Counted from the first letter of the stretch, positions 1 to 8,513 are shown. The stretch is 38,815 nucleotides of DNA from an uncultured Lachnospiraceae bacterium (GCA_947089585.1 CAMULB010000007.1:1-38815), one strand, 5' to 3'. The notes: a model not told the origin generated them from the letters alone. Translations and numbers: made by a program.

Positions 1-1052
1 AAAATTTGCGAAATAATGTTTATTTTGCTGTTTCCGATCGAAAGTAAAATCGCGATTTCATTTTTTCTTCCTCGAATCCAAATTGTCAAAAGCAGTGTCA
101 AGACCACGATGCTGACTACAAAGATCAAGATCATCGTTGTATGAACCGATTTTTGCAGAGACTCTAAGGGAGCTGAAATTGTATCAACCGCTTCTGTATT
201 GATGGTCAGCTTCAAGGTCTTGCCTTTTAACTCAGGCAGTGCAGCAATCTGATCATAAACTGTTTGAATCTGCATCGGGTCCTTTACATAGATTGTCAGC
301 TGCTGATAACCGCTCTCTTCCTTTAAGTATTTAAAAATATCCTCCACCGCCGCATAATCTATATATCCGCAATTTGCCGGAATCTCGTCCACTGTCAATG
401 CATTTCCATCTGTCCCTTCTGTCCCGTCAAAAATTCCTACCAGTTCAAACGTAGTTTCAGAATCTGAATCCAAACTGTACATTCTCACTTTATCTCCAAC
501 CGAAAGCTGATTATAATCAGCAAGCTCTTTTGAGAGCATACAAACATAGCGATCCTTTGGCGTAATATGTCTGCCTGCTACCAGTTGATAATTACCGTTC
601 TGAAATGATCTGCATTTTTCCGATGACAGGGTCGCCGTGTAGCTCGATGCTTCGCCGTATTTTGTATAGCTTAATCCCAGAGAAGCAGGCAAATACTGAA
701 AGTCAACGCCAGCGCCATAATAGCTTCCCGTATTCTCTGAATTATAATCTGCAACACCTTCAACTTTTTCAATTGCATCAACAATCTCTTTAGAAATTAA
801 ATCTCCATTATAGGAATAAGAGGTTCCCCACGCATTCTGCTCACCGGCTCCCATATGACCTTCGTGATCCAGATTTAGCTCAATTGTCCCACCGACCGCA
901 GCTTTCACATTTTTTGCGGCACCTGAAACCGCATCGCGGATTGCAATTCCCGTCAAGATCAACGATGCAATCAGCGTCAATACCAAAAATAAAATCAGCG
1001 TTTTAAATCGTTGCCTTATGCAGTACAGACCTGCTCTTTTCAAAAAGACCAT
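1..1052 (-). CDS. FtsX-like ABC transporter permease, C-terminus cut by window edge
   Basis: This reading frame is open from an ATG at 1052 (just downstream of an AGGAGG-type ribosome binding site) to the window edge, so about 350 residues are visible and the 3' end is missing. The start MVFLKRAGLYCIRQRFKTL is followed by a hydrophobic segment (about residues 18-38), then a long extracytoplasmic domain of roughly 250 residues. A second membrane segment then begins, followed by the cytoplasmic loop WIRGRKNEIAILLSIG. This is the layout of FtsX/MacB-type permeases; the R-x-R-x-x-E-I-A/G-I-L-x-x-x-G loop is a family hallmark. It lies about 50 bp downstream of a second permease of the same type, and the two probably form a heterodimeric exporter with an ATPase encoded beyond the left edge. 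Substrate is unknown; antimicrobial peptide or lipid export is typical for such loci next to a two-component system. Confidence 0.85.
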   Translation of the reverse strand, partial: MVFLKRAGLYCIRQRFKTLILFLVLTLIASLILTGIAIRDAVSGAAKNVKAAVGGTIELNLDHEGHMGAGEQNAWGTSYSYNGDLISKEIVDAIEKVEGVADYNSENTGSYYGAGVDFQYLPASLGLSYTKYGEASSYTATLSSEKCRSFQNGNYQLVAGRHITPKDRYVCMLSKELADYNQLSVGDKVRMYSLDSDSETTFELVGIFDGTEGTDGNALTVDEIPANCGYIDYAAVEDIFKYLKEESGYQQLTIYVKDPMQIQTVYDQIAALPELKGKTLKLTINTEAVDTISAPLESLQKSVHTTMILIFVVSIVVLTLLLTIWIRGRKNEIAILLSIGNSKINIISQI

Positions 1053-1101
1053 TTTTTCCTCCTTTATATTGACCGGCAGAGTGAATGCTTTCCAATCCAC
1101 G

Positions 1102-2463
1102 CTAACTCATTTTAGATAATATTTCTTTTGGTTTTAACCGCATAATCATCAGTAATGACAGTAACGTTGAAACCACAATTACAATCCATTGTCCAAAATA
1201 AATCAGAAGCAGCTCTGTTCCCCGCAGTGTGTAATCATAGGACTTTTTTGTTCCATGATTGACTCCCGCAATGAGTGTTTCCTCGTTCAGTAAATTGGGC
1301 TGCAATCCATACAAGAATTTTTGCTCGAAAAACTGTGTAATTCCAAGAGAAACAAAATAGGATAAAATCAGTGCAGCCGCTGCGACAATCTGCACCTCTA
1401 ACAAAAATCCCGCAATGATTTTTCCCTTTGACCATCCTGCCGCCAGCAAAATACCTGTTTCCCGTACTCTGCCGCGCATCCGCATGATTAAGAGCAGGGT
1501 CAAAACAGAGGTACTGACAACAGACACAAGCACAAACAATAGCTTTGCCAATCTGCCAAGTGTAGATAACTGATCGGCAATTTTTGAATATTGAAAGTCA
1601 TTGGAGCGTATGAAATGCGTCGTCCAGTCAATTTCCTGCATCAGCTGTACATCGCGGGTAATCTGACTGAGCTTGGCTGGATCTGTAATATAAAAATCTA
1701 CTTCGCCTGTGTAAATACCTGCTTCACTTTCATGCAGCTCATCCAGAACATCAAGGCTCGCATAAATCTGATTTTCGGCAATGCCTGCCGTCGGCTTGAC
1801 CGAGTTATCTTTCACATGCAGCTTATAAATCCCCGATACCTCCACTTGCACAAAAGCCGTTTTGACTGGTATCTTATCTAGGTATGCACCGTCCAATTCC
1901 GTCAGCCCTGCATGTGTTAATGTGAGTGTATCTCCAACTGAAATCTCATTTTCATTTGCCAGCTGCTCACTGATGAGAATTTTTCTTTGATCTGCCTCTG
2001 TTATATGCTTCCCCTCCATCAAAACGGCCGTTTCATCCAGGAACTCAAAAGCAAGTGCGGAAAATCGAAGCGCCGTCACTTTTCCCATGTTGCTCTCTTT
2101 GGTATGCTTCTCTCCTGGAATAAACTCAATCGCATCGCTCTTGACAAAACCATAATTGATCGGATTGCAATATTTGATTTCTTTTGTCTGCATGATCTCA
2201 TCTATTTCTTTTTGTTTTATAGATACCTTATTTTCCTTTACCTCTGCTTCTCCGTTTTTATGCATCGAAACCTCGGTGTTTGCTCTTAAATAAAATGCAG
2301 CCCCAAGAGAAGTCCGAATCTCTCTTTCCAAGCTCTCGGATGCACGCAACACGCCAAAGCAAGAAATTAGAAAAACCGCTATTACAAAGATCACCAGAAA
2401 GAGACTGATGGTTTTTCCTTTTTTTCGCGATAAATAAGTAAAAGCTTTATATACCCCATTCAT
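1102..2463 (-). CDS. FtsX-like ABC transporter permease
   Basis: A 453-residue membrane protein with one N-terminal membrane helix (about residues 18-40, after the positively charged SRKKGKT), an extracytoplasmic domain to about residue 305, and three C-terminal helices. Between helices 2 and 3 is the loop RMRGRVRETGILLAAGWSKG, matching the conserved cytoplasmic loop of FtsX/MacB permeases. The gene is the first of a permease pair, ahead of the truncated one at 1-1052. Its promoter region carries four 11-bp direct repeats and a TATAAT box (2492-2545). A terminator-like hairpin (2557-2578) separates it from the histidine kinase gene. This suggests the permeases form their own operon, switched on by the response regulator encoded upstream. 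The protein should work in the cytoplasmic membrane with an ATPase that is not in this window. Confidence 0.85.
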   Translation of the reverse strand: MNGVYKAFTYLSRKKGKTISLFLVIFVIAVFLISCFGVLRASESLEREIRTSLGAAFYLRANTEVSMHKNGEAEVKENKVSIKQKEIDEIMQTKEIKYCNPINYGFVKSDAIEFIPGEKHTKESNMGKVTALRFSALAFEFLDETAVLMEGKHITEADQRKILISEQLANENEISVGDTLTLTHAGLTELDGAYLDKIPVKTAFVQVEVSGIYKLHVKDNSVKPTAGIAENQIYASLDVLDELHESEAGIYTGEVDFYITDPAKLSQITRDVQLMQEIDWTTHFIRSNDFQYSKIADQLSTLGRLAKLLFVLVSVVSTSVLTLLLIMRMRGRVRETGILLAAGWSKGKIIAGFLLEVQIVAAAALILSYFVSLGITQFFEQKFLYGLQPNLLNEETLIAGVNHGTKKSYDYTLRGTELLLIYFGQWIVIVVSTLLSLLMIMRLKPKEILSKMS

Positions 2464-2491
2464 CTCTCTGTTTCAACTCCTTTCCAAAGAA

Positions 2492-2545
2492 ATTATATCG
2501 CGGTTTGATTTGTTTTTGATTTGTTTTTCATTCGTTTTTGATTTG
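2492..2545 (-). promoter_or_regulatory. Activator-type promoter of the permease operon: four 11-bp direct repeats plus -10 box
   Basis: Read on the minus strand, four consecutive 11-mers occur at 2535-2545, 2524-2534, 2513-2523 and 2502-2512: CAAATCAAAAA, CGAATGAAAAA, CAAATCAAAAA and CAAATCAAACC. Four bases further on is TATAAT (2492-2497). No good -35 hexamer exists at the right distance; the repeats occupy that place. OmpR/PhoB-family regulators bind tandem direct repeats with about 11-bp phasing next to weak -35 regions, so I infer this is the target of the response regulator at 4045-4710. The repeats and -10 box are seen; the binding is inferred. Confidence 0.6.
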
Positions 2546-2556
2546 AAAGAACAAAA

Positions 2557-2578
2557 CTGCCGGCACATTGTCCGACAG
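2557..2578 (-). terminator. Terminator-like hairpin after the histidine kinase
   Basis: On the minus strand CTGTCGG (2578-2572) can pair with CCGGCAG (2563-2557) around an 8-base loop, with one G-U pair, followed by TTTTGTTCTTTC. It lies between the kinase stop codon and the permease promoter repeats, so it would separate the two transcripts. The T-run is interrupted, so termination may be partial. Confidence 0.45.
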
Positions 2579-2630
2579 CTTTGTTTGTTCCAGTCATTCT
2601 TTGATTCGTCATCCTTGATTTCTGGTTCCA

Positions 2631-4103
2631 TCATAGTTGATCACGGATTTCTTTATCATGCTCTGATGGTTCTTTTAAATTACATTCATTTAGTTTCAGA
2701 TAAAATGCGACTCCTCTCTCTGTGTTCTTCATCCAATAAATCATGTGATGGAGATCCAATATCATCTTGATAATATACAGCCCCAAACCACTTCCGCCTG
2801 TCGCCTTACTTCGCGATTTGTCTGCCCGGTAAAAAGGTGTGAACAGATGTAAAAGATCGTCTTCTGGAATCCATACCCCTGTATTTTCAATCACAAAAAC
2901 GGTTTCCAATTCATACTCCTGCAAAGTGAGGAACACATCCTCTCCGCAGGGAGAATGCAAAACCGCATTGCCAACTAGATTTGACAATGCTTTCTTCCAG
3001 AGATTCGGATTGACAGACAAAACCAAATCTCTGCCGATCTTCTGGTGAATCTTTATGTTTTTATTTTGTGCAAGCGGTAAGACAGACTGTACTACCTCAT
3101 GGATCAATTTCGAGAGTGAAACATCCTGCAGGGAATCCGCCAAATCAATCTGTTCCATTTTTGCGATCAAAATTATTTCTTGCATCAAATGCTCGATCTC
3201 TTCCACTGATTTCAATGCTTCAGGCAAATATTTTTGATGATTCTGATAATCTCCGTATCCAAAAATCATATTTTCAATTTGTCCCTTTAAAATCGTCAGC
3301 GGCGTTTTCAATTCGTGAGATACTGCTGCAAAAAAATTTCTTCGCTGTGCTTCCAACGCCTTTATTTTTTCAACATCATCTGTCAGCTGACGATTGGCGT
3401 CTGTTAATTCCTCCATCGCCGTCTGCAGCCGGCCTGCCATTGTATTTAAGCTAACCGCAAGCACACCAATTTCATCACTGCGATTAATTTCACATTTCCA
3501 GGTCAAATCCAGATCTGTCATTCGCTTTGAAACCTGACTGATCTTTGCAATCGGCGCAACAATCACCTTGCTGCAAATAAGTGCACTGAAAAAAGACAAC
3601 AAAAAAATGATTACAAGAACTGCCGGTAAGAACTTAAGCATCAGACTTAAAATGGTATCTGCTGTTTGTGTTTGTGAAGATACTACAAGTGTATATTCCA
3701 TTTCACAGTCTGAAAATGTAACTGTCGTTGCAAAACTGTTTGTTACAGCGGCCAACTCCAGTTCTTCTGTTTTAATTTTGCCAAAATGCAAAGACCCTTG
3801 ATCGTCAGACAAAATTGCTGTTGCATTGTTCTCGATGCAAAAATCATAAATTGTATCAATCGCATCCTCAAACTGCAGTTCATGCAGTCTTGACACAAGC
3901 AGATTGGTCTGATCTTCCAATTTCCAATTTGATACCGCCTGATATTGCTTCGGCAGGACAGTCAATACGATGCCGTAAATCAAGGTACTACAAATTGTCA
4001 GCGCAGAAAAGACCCATAAAAATACCTTTACGCTCAGACTGGTTTTAATTTTCTTTCGCAATCTTATACCCCACCCCTCGAACTGTTTCAATATAGGTGA
4101 CAC
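2631..4103 (-). CDS. Sensor histidine kinase, HAMP type, partner of the adjacent OmpR-family regulator
   Basis: A 490-residue kinase. It has a membrane helix at about residues 25-50, an extracytoplasmic sensor region to about 150, a second helix at about 152-178, a HAMP linker, then a coiled stretch. The HisKA box FFAAVSHELKTPLT has its phospho-accepting histidine near residue 263. The N-box is LSNLVGNAVLHSP and the G-box region is GGSGLGLYIIKMI. All catalytic motifs look intact. It signals to the response regulator encoded just upstream by phosphotransfer. The ATG at 4103 overlaps the regulator gene by 59 bp. A TTG about 47 bp further in (before RKKIKTSL) is a possible alternative start that would leave only a short overlap. 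The short sensor loop suggests sensing at or within the membrane, perhaps through the permeases. Confidence 0.9.
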   Translation of the reverse strand: MSPILKQFEGWGIRLRKKIKTSLSVKVFLWVFSALTICSTLIYGIVLTVLPKQYQAVSNWKLEDQTNLLVSRLHELQFEDAIDTIYDFCIENNATAILSDDQGSLHFGKIKTEELELAAVTNSFATTVTFSDCEMEYTLVVSSQTQTADTILSLMLKFLPAVLVIIFLLSFFSALICSKVIVAPIAKISQVSKRMTDLDLTWKCEINRSDEIGVLAVSLNTMAGRLQTAMEELTDANRQLTDDVEKIKALEAQRRNFFAAVSHELKTPLTILKGQIENMIFGYGDYQNHQKYLPEALKSVEEIEHLMQEIILIAKMEQIDLADSLQDVSLSKLIHEVVQSVLPLAQNKNIKIHQKIGRDLVLSVNPNLWKKALSNLVGNAVLHSPCGEDVFLTLQEYELETVFVIENTGVWIPEDDLLHLFTPFYRADKSRSKATGGSGLGLYIIKMILDLHHMIYWMKNTERGVAFYLKLNECNLKEPSEHDKEIRDQL

Positions 4104-4710
4104 CTAACTTTTTGCGCAGATTCATAATATGAAAATTGACGCCCTTTTCATCTCCCACAAAATCATAGCCCCAGACAAGATTGAGCAATTCATCTCTAGT
4201 AAAAACACGCCCTTTGTTTTTTAGAAGCAGTAACAAAATTTCAAATTCCAAATGCGTCAGCGACACCTCTGTTCCAGAAACAGTCACTTGTCGTTCTAGT
4301 TCATTTAGCTGAATCTCTTTATAACAAATTGTGTCAGAAATCGAAATTGCCGATGCTCTCCGCAGAAGCGCTTCTACACGTTTTAAGACGAGCCTGATCG
4401 AAAAAGGCTTTGTGATATAATCGTCCGCAAGCTTATCAAAGCCTTTTATTTGAGCGTCCTCTGTGTCCAACGCTGTAATCAGAATAATCGGAATTTTTGA
4501 TTCCTGCCGGATCATTTCACATACCGTATATCCATCAATCTTTGGCAGCATCAGATCCAACAAAATGAGGTCAAACTCCTGTCTGTGAAATGCATTGATT
4601 CCTTCCAATCCATCCATTGCGGTCGTGACTTGATATCCTGCACACGTAAGCGGCTCGGATAATATTTTCTGTATCGCAATTTCATCCTCAATGATTAGTA
4701 TTTTATACAT
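4045..4710 (-). CDS. OmpR/PhoB-family response regulator
   Basis: A 221-residue regulator with an intact receiver domain: acidic pocket ED at residues 8-9, phospho-acceptor D52 in LILLDLMLP, and a conserved lysine in DDYITKPF. A C-terminal winged-helix DNA-binding domain follows, ending in the family signature LRKKLG...IETVRGVGYKI. A GGAAGGAGC ribosome binding site precedes the ATG. It is co-transcribed with the histidine kinase downstream and very probably controls the two FtsX-like permeases through the 11-bp direct repeats at 2502-2545. Only about 43 bp lie between its ATG and the terminator hairpin of the upstream tRNA, so its promoter must overlap that hairpin, or it depends on read-through. 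Confidence 0.92.
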   Translation of the reverse strand: MYKILIIEDEIAIQKILSEPLTCAGYQVTTAMDGLEGINAFHRQEFDLILLDLMLPKIDGYTVCEMIRQESKIPIILITALDTEDAQIKGFDKLADDYITKPFSIRLVLKRVEALLRRASAISISDTICYKEIQLNELERQVTVSGTEVSLTHLEFEILLLLLKNKGRVFTRDELLNLVWGYDFVGDEKGVNFHIMNLRKKLGVTYIETVRGVGYKIAKEN

Positions 4711-4753
4711 ATATGCTCCTTCCAGAGAATCAGGATTGCTTTAAAAAAAGAAA

Positions 4754-4787
4754 CGCCGAAAACATTGAAAAATCAACGTTTTCGGCG
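4754..4787 (-). terminator. Rho-independent terminator of tRNA-Arg
   Basis: On the minus strand CGCCGAAAAC (4787-4778) and GTTTTCGGCG (4763-4754) form a perfect 10-bp stem. It can extend by four more positions, one a mismatch or wobble, and is followed by TTTCTTTTTTTAA. It starts 7 bp after the tRNA 3' end and is a textbook intrinsic terminator. Confidence 0.85.
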
Positions 4788-4794
4788 GAGTTGT

Positions 4795-4871
4795 TGGCGT
4801 CGCTAAGAGGATTTGAACCTCCGACCTACCGCTTAGGAGGCGGTCGCTCTATCCAGCTGAGCTATAGCGAC
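4795..4871 (-). tRNA. tRNA-Arg(CCT)
   Basis: The minus strand folds as a complete tRNA. Acceptor stem GTCGCTA pairs with TAGCGAC, the D arm contains AGCTCAGCTGGATAGAGC, the anticodon stem ACCGC/GCGGT encloses loop CTCCTAA with anticodon CCT (reads AGG), and the T loop is GTTCAAATC. The discriminator base is G and CCA is encoded. The length is 77 nt. A strong terminator follows. Confidence 0.95.
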
Positions 4872-4906
4872 AATTACAAAATCTATATCAATAATTTCTT
4901 ACTACC

Positions 4907-5788
4907 TTATTCTTCATAATTAAGATTGCCCTGCATCCAGATCACGCCTTTGAAACGTCTACCTACTGCCGGCTCTCCCAGCAAATCAGCACGATTGATA
5001 CAAACATCGAACACAAGATCGTTACAGTTGACAGTCAGCGCATAAAGCTCTTCCTCGGTCAAATGATTCTTAATTAAATGATAATCCAAGATCTCACCCA
5101 AAATGCTATATTGATCACTCTCAATGCCATAGGGCATAAAATAGGAACTGACAATCGTCAGTATATCTTCGTTCATAATCCTTCGCGAAATCATAGAGTA
5201 AGTATCTATATCTTCTAAGGTAAGATTCTCAATTGCTTCTTCGTCGCCTTCACGCGCCGCTGCAATCAAATGATTCCTCTCACGCGATAGATTGTCATCC
5301 TGATCGGATTGGAAGTCATTCTTCTGGATTGGAAGGAGAATCTTGCCAAAGCTGGACAACGCAGACAGTGTAGTTGTCGTATGCAGTCCACTCATTGCGC
5401 TTGTATCCTTTTTATTCAGATAATCAATTGCATTCTGAAGATAAAAGATCAAAGTAACGCCTAACTTGATCTCATCACACACACCGGCATAAGAATCTTT
5501 CTCTGCATGCTTCTCTACATCGACTCTTTCTGAAGTACTAACTCCGGTTCCCTGAAAATAAGGATAGAAATAATCGGCTTCAAAAACATCTTCTTCTGTA
5601 TATTCTCCACGTACAGCAATCCCGATTAGTTCCCCATAATCCTTGCATAACTCGGCAAACACATTCCCTTGCTCATCTTCGGAAATCACCTTTCGATCTG
5701 GATGATCTGTTACTTCCTGAATTAACGCATCGATTTCTTTCTTCTTCTTCAATTTGCTGAATCCGATACTTTTTAAAAAGCTATGCAT
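4907..5788 (-). CDS. DUF3881-like protein of unknown function
   Basis: A 293-residue soluble, acidic protein with no membrane segment or signal peptide. The opening MHSFLKSIGFSKL and overall length match what I recall of DUF3881, a family of unknown role found mainly in Lachnospiraceae; this is recognition from memory. It starts at ATG 5788 after an AAGGGGAGAC ribosome binding site. The gene has its own promoter (5823-5852) with a palindrome inside the spacer, so it is probably regulated separately from the DUF4446-parB-parA genes upstream. The nearest downstream element is the tRNA-Arg gene. No catalytic motif can be named. Confidence 0.65.
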   Translation of the reverse strand: MHSFLKSIGFSKLKKKKEIDALIQEVTDHPDRKVISEDEQGNVFAELCKDYGELIGIAVRGEYTEEDVFEADYFYPYFQGTGVSTSERVDVEKHAEKDSYAGVCDEIKLGVTLIFYLQNAIDYLNKKDTSAMSGLHTTTTLSALSSFGKILLPIQKNDFQSDQDDNLSRERNHLIAAAREGDEEAIENLTLEDIDTYSMISRRIMNEDILTIVSSYFMPYGIESDQYSILGEILDYHLIKNHLTEEELYALTVNCNDLVFDVCINRADLLGEPAVGRRFKGVIWMQGNLNYEE

Positions 5789-5822
5789 GTCTCCCCTTCT
5801 TTCTGTACCTGTAGCCTTATCT

Positions 5823-5852
5823 ATTATATACCAAATGGTATGAATTTGTAAA
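5823..5852 (-). promoter_or_regulatory. Promoter of the DUF3881 gene with palindrome in the spacer
   Basis: Minus strand: -35 TTTACA (5852-5847), an 18-bp spacer, -10 TATAAT (5828-5823). The spacer contains a perfect inverted repeat, ATACCA-AA-TGGTAT (5828-5841), which touches the -10 box. That position suits a repressor operator; no cognate regulator is evident. Confidence 0.55.
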
Positions 5853-5929
5853 CGCTAAATTGCAATTTTTTATAAAATAATTATAAACAATTTTGCCCTC
5901 TTGAGACCTTCCCCTTATTTTAAAAAAAA

Positions 5930-6430
5930 CTAATTTTTTGCACCGACTGCAAGATCTAATGCTTCCTTCTCTTCATCCGAAAGAACAATCACGGAATTTC
6001 CTTTGATTATTTCTTTAATGTAGGTGTAACACCCTTCCCGGCTATGCATGGCATTGATAATAAATCCATCATCCTCTTTATTTAACAGAGCAAGCGAAAA
6101 GCTTAGCTTTCCACCCATCTCATGAAAGGCATCATATTTGACCATCCCAATCTTCTGAAATGTATTGCTTAAATTTTGCGAAATCTTCTCAATCTCCTCC
6201 TCATTTTTTTGATTGGAAGCAATCAATCCCTCTATTTCATTTACCCGCTGAATCAGATTGTCTTCCAGCGAGCTTCCATCTTTACCAAGTAAAAACTGCT
6301 TATATTTCTTTTTCAGCTTATGATTTTGTACTACGTTTACAAGAATTATAATAAATAAAATCAGATGCAGCCCCGCCATTCCCAATAAAATATAAGCTGC
6401 ATAATCATTGATCAGATTCATAAATTCCAT
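5930..6430 (-). CDS. DUF4446-like membrane-anchored protein
   Basis: A 166-residue protein with a single N-terminal membrane helix (about residues 13-35), a basic stretch (HKLKKKYKQF), a predicted coiled-coil region (about 55-95), and a small C-terminal domain containing KYDAFHEMGGKLSFSLALL. This layout and its place immediately downstream of parB fit DUF4446, a conserved Firmicutes family often encoded next to the chromosome partition genes. Function is unknown; the location hints at a membrane-associated role tied to the origin or ParAB, but this is only genomic association. It follows parB by 38 bp and is probably in the same operon. The 141-bp gap downstream contains the DUF3881 promoter. 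Confidence 0.7.
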   Translation of the reverse strand: MEFMNLINDYAAYILLGMAGLHLILFIIILVNVVQNHKLKKKYKQFLLGKDGSSLEDNLIQRVNEIEGLIASNQKNEEEIEKISQNLSNTFQKIGMVKYDAFHEMGGKLSFSLALLNKEDDGFIINAMHSREGCYTYIKEIIKGNSVIVLSDEEKEALDLAVGAKN

Positions 6431-6468
6431 ATTTTTCTTCCTTTCTCATATCTTTGAACCTATGTTTG

Positions 6469-7362
6469 TTATTCTTGCATGGAAGCAAACAATTCCATAA
6501 TGCGCTCTAAATCCTCTTTGCTGTAATATTCAATTTCAATTTTTCCCTTTTTATGATCTTTGGAATGAATATTTACCTTTGTACCCATGATATTTTTCAA
6601 CTTTTGTTCTAAATCCTGATAAATGATAGAAAGTGTGGAATCCTCTTTTTTCTTTGCAATTTCTTCCTTTTGATTTTGAATCTTTTTAATTAGTTTTTCT
6701 GTTTCACGAACACTTAATTTTTCATCAAAAATCTGTTGTGCCAGTATGTATTGTTGTTCTTCATCTGCAATCGCCAACAGCGCTCTTGCATGACCCGTGG
6801 AGATCATTTCATCAATGACCATCTGCTGCACTTTTTCATTCAGTTTTAACAGACGAATTGAGTTTGTCACTGCGGTTCTTGATTTCGATACCCGCTCCGC
6901 CACTTCATCTTGCTTCAAATGAAATTCGTTCAAAAGACGCTTATAAGCCATTGCTTCTTCAATCGGATTGAGACTCTCTCTTTGAATATTTTCAATTAGA
7001 GAAATCTCTACTGTCTCCTGTTGATTTAATTTCTTTATAATTACAGGTATTTCCTTTAGACCAGCGATCTTTGCAGCCCGCCATCTTCTTTCACCTGCAA
7101 TAATCTCATAATAATCGGTTTTATCCTGTACCAATAACGGCTGTAATATTCCAAATTGTTTGATTGATTCCGCTAATTCCAATAATGCGTCTTCTTCAAA
7201 ATTCTTTCTCGGCTGTTCTCGATTCGGCTCAATCTTATTGATATCTATATTTGTATCTTGACGAATTGTTTTTTCTGATGATTGCGATGACTTCATTCCA
7301 ACTCTGTCAGTAATCAGACTATCCAGTCCTTTTCCGAGGCCGCTTTTTTTATTTACTGCCAT
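6469..7362 (-). CDS. parB: Chromosome partition protein ParB (Spo0J-type CTPase clamp)
   Basis: A 297-residue ParB. The N-terminal domain has the CTP-binding boxes: the IEPNREQPRKNFEEDALLELAESI region, GERRWRA and ENIQRE. A helix-turn-helix follows (KQDEVAERVSKSRTAVTNSIRLL), which reads parS, then a C-terminal dimerisation domain ending in EIEYYSKEDLERIMELF. ParB loads at parS, slides as a CTP-dependent clamp, and with ParA and SMC organises and segregates the origin. The start codon overlaps the parA stop by one base (TAATG), so translation is probably coupled. Two perfect parS sites lie about 1.2 kb upstream in the same region (8514-8529 and 8588-8603). One ParB paralog is visible here; no Noc is seen. 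Confidence 0.95.
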   Translation of the reverse strand: MAVNKKSGLGKGLDSLITDRVGMKSSQSSEKTIRQDTNIDINKIEPNREQPRKNFEEDALLELAESIKQFGILQPLLVQDKTDYYEIIAGERRWRAAKIAGLKEIPVIIKKLNQQETVEISLIENIQRESLNPIEEAMAYKRLLNEFHLKQDEVAERVSKSRTAVTNSIRLLKLNEKVQQMVIDEMISTGHARALLAIADEEQQYILAQQIFDEKLSVRETEKLIKKIQNQKEEIAKKKEDSTLSIIYQDLEQKLKNIMGTKVNIHSKDHKKGKIEIEYYSKEDLERIMELFASMQE

Positions 7363-8132
7363 TATTGCAAATCCTTTCTATCTATTACTTCCTTCGCTAA
7401 CAATCGGTAACTTTCTGCTCCGGCAGATTTTGAATCATATAAATTAATCGGCAACCCATGACTAGGTGCTTCTGCTAATCGGATATTCCTTGGAATAATC
7501 GTCTTATAGATGGTCGTATTGAGATTGCTTTTTACATTTTCAACTACTTGCAGGGATAGATTTGTTCTGGCATCGTACATCGTAAATACGACACCTTCCA
7601 TCTCCAAACTGGGATTTAAACGCTTCTGCACCAGTTGAATTGTATGAATCAATTGGCTCAATCCTTCCAATGCATAATACTCACATTGAATCGGAACCAA
7701 TACGGTATTGGCGGTAGTCATTGCGTTGATCGTCAGCATATTTAATGAGGGCGGACAATCAATGACCAAAAAATCATAGTCATCTTGAATATAATCGATC
7801 TCATTTTTTAGAATATACTCTTTTTCTTTGATTTCCAATAACTCTATCTCTGCTCCGGCCAGATTTACATTTGAAGGAATCAAAAATAATTTTTCAATTT
7901 CAGTCTTATGAACACTCTCCCGGACTGTACACTCTCCCAGCATCAATTCATAAACAGTATTTTCAATCTCTTCCTTTTCTATTCCAAGTCCACTGGTCGT
8001 ATTTCCCTGCGGGTCCATGTCTATCACTAAGACCTTTTTACCGGCTTCTACAAGACAAGAAGACAAATTAATTGCCGTAGTTGTCTTGCCAACCCCACCC
8101 TTTTGGTTGGCGATCGCAATTATTCTTCCCAT
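7362..8132 (-). CDS. parA: Chromosome partition ATPase ParA (Soj)
   Basis: A 256-residue ParA-family ATPase with the deviant Walker A KGGVGKTTTAINL at residues 11-23, the A' motif VIDMDPQGN, and Walker B DFLVIDCPPSL. Its length and close fit to Soj-type chromosomal ParA, plus overlap with parB, make the assignment firm. It forms ATP-dependent dimers on DNA and works with ParB on origin segregation; in Bacillus, Soj also controls DnaA. An extended -10 box, TGATATAAT (core 8162-8167), lies about 30 bp upstream. There is no chromosomal terminator between this gene and the DUF4446 gene, so parA-parB-DUF4446 look like one transcript. Confidence 0.95.
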   Translation of the reverse strand: MGRIIAIANQKGGVGKTTTAINLSSCLVEAGKKVLVIDMDPQGNTTSGLGIEKEEIENTVYELMLGECTVRESVHKTEIEKLFLIPSNVNLAGAEIELLEIKEKEYILKNEIDYIQDDYDFLVIDCPPSLNMLTINAMTTANTVLVPIQCEYYALEGLSQLIHTIQLVQKRLNPSLEMEGVVFTMYDARTNLSLQVVENVKSNLNTTIYKTIIPRNIRLAEAPSHGLPINLYDSKSAGAESYRLLAKEVIDRKDLQ

Positions 8133-8513
8133 AGTAATTCCTTTCTCTACATACTTTCTTCATTATATCACTAAGCTTTGTAGATTTCCATAAAAAAATG
8201 TGATGTATCTTAGATTTCTAACATATGCTTCAATTTCTGTCTTATTTACAATTGAAATTTATATAATCTGTTTAGTTTTCGATCAAAACAATTTTCCTGC
8301 TGCCCGGTTCCTTTCATTTGTATCATGCTCTGACACTTGCAAATAAAACATCAGAGCTTTGTGCTGTCCAGTCAAACGCGAGCTTTTGTTTGCAATGCAA
8401 TCGCATCATCCACGAATTATATCAACACAAGGACGTGCAATAAATAGTTCATATTTCTGACTTTTGATAATTGAGTATCAGATATTTATCTTTGTAAAGA
8501 ATGTTTCACAGCA

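Noticed and set aside
1..4710. Bacitracin-type BceAB transporter system
   Set aside because: BceB is a single 10-helix permease and its kinase lacks a large sensor domain. Here there are two four-helix FtsX-like permeases and a HAMP kinase with an extracytoplasmic domain.
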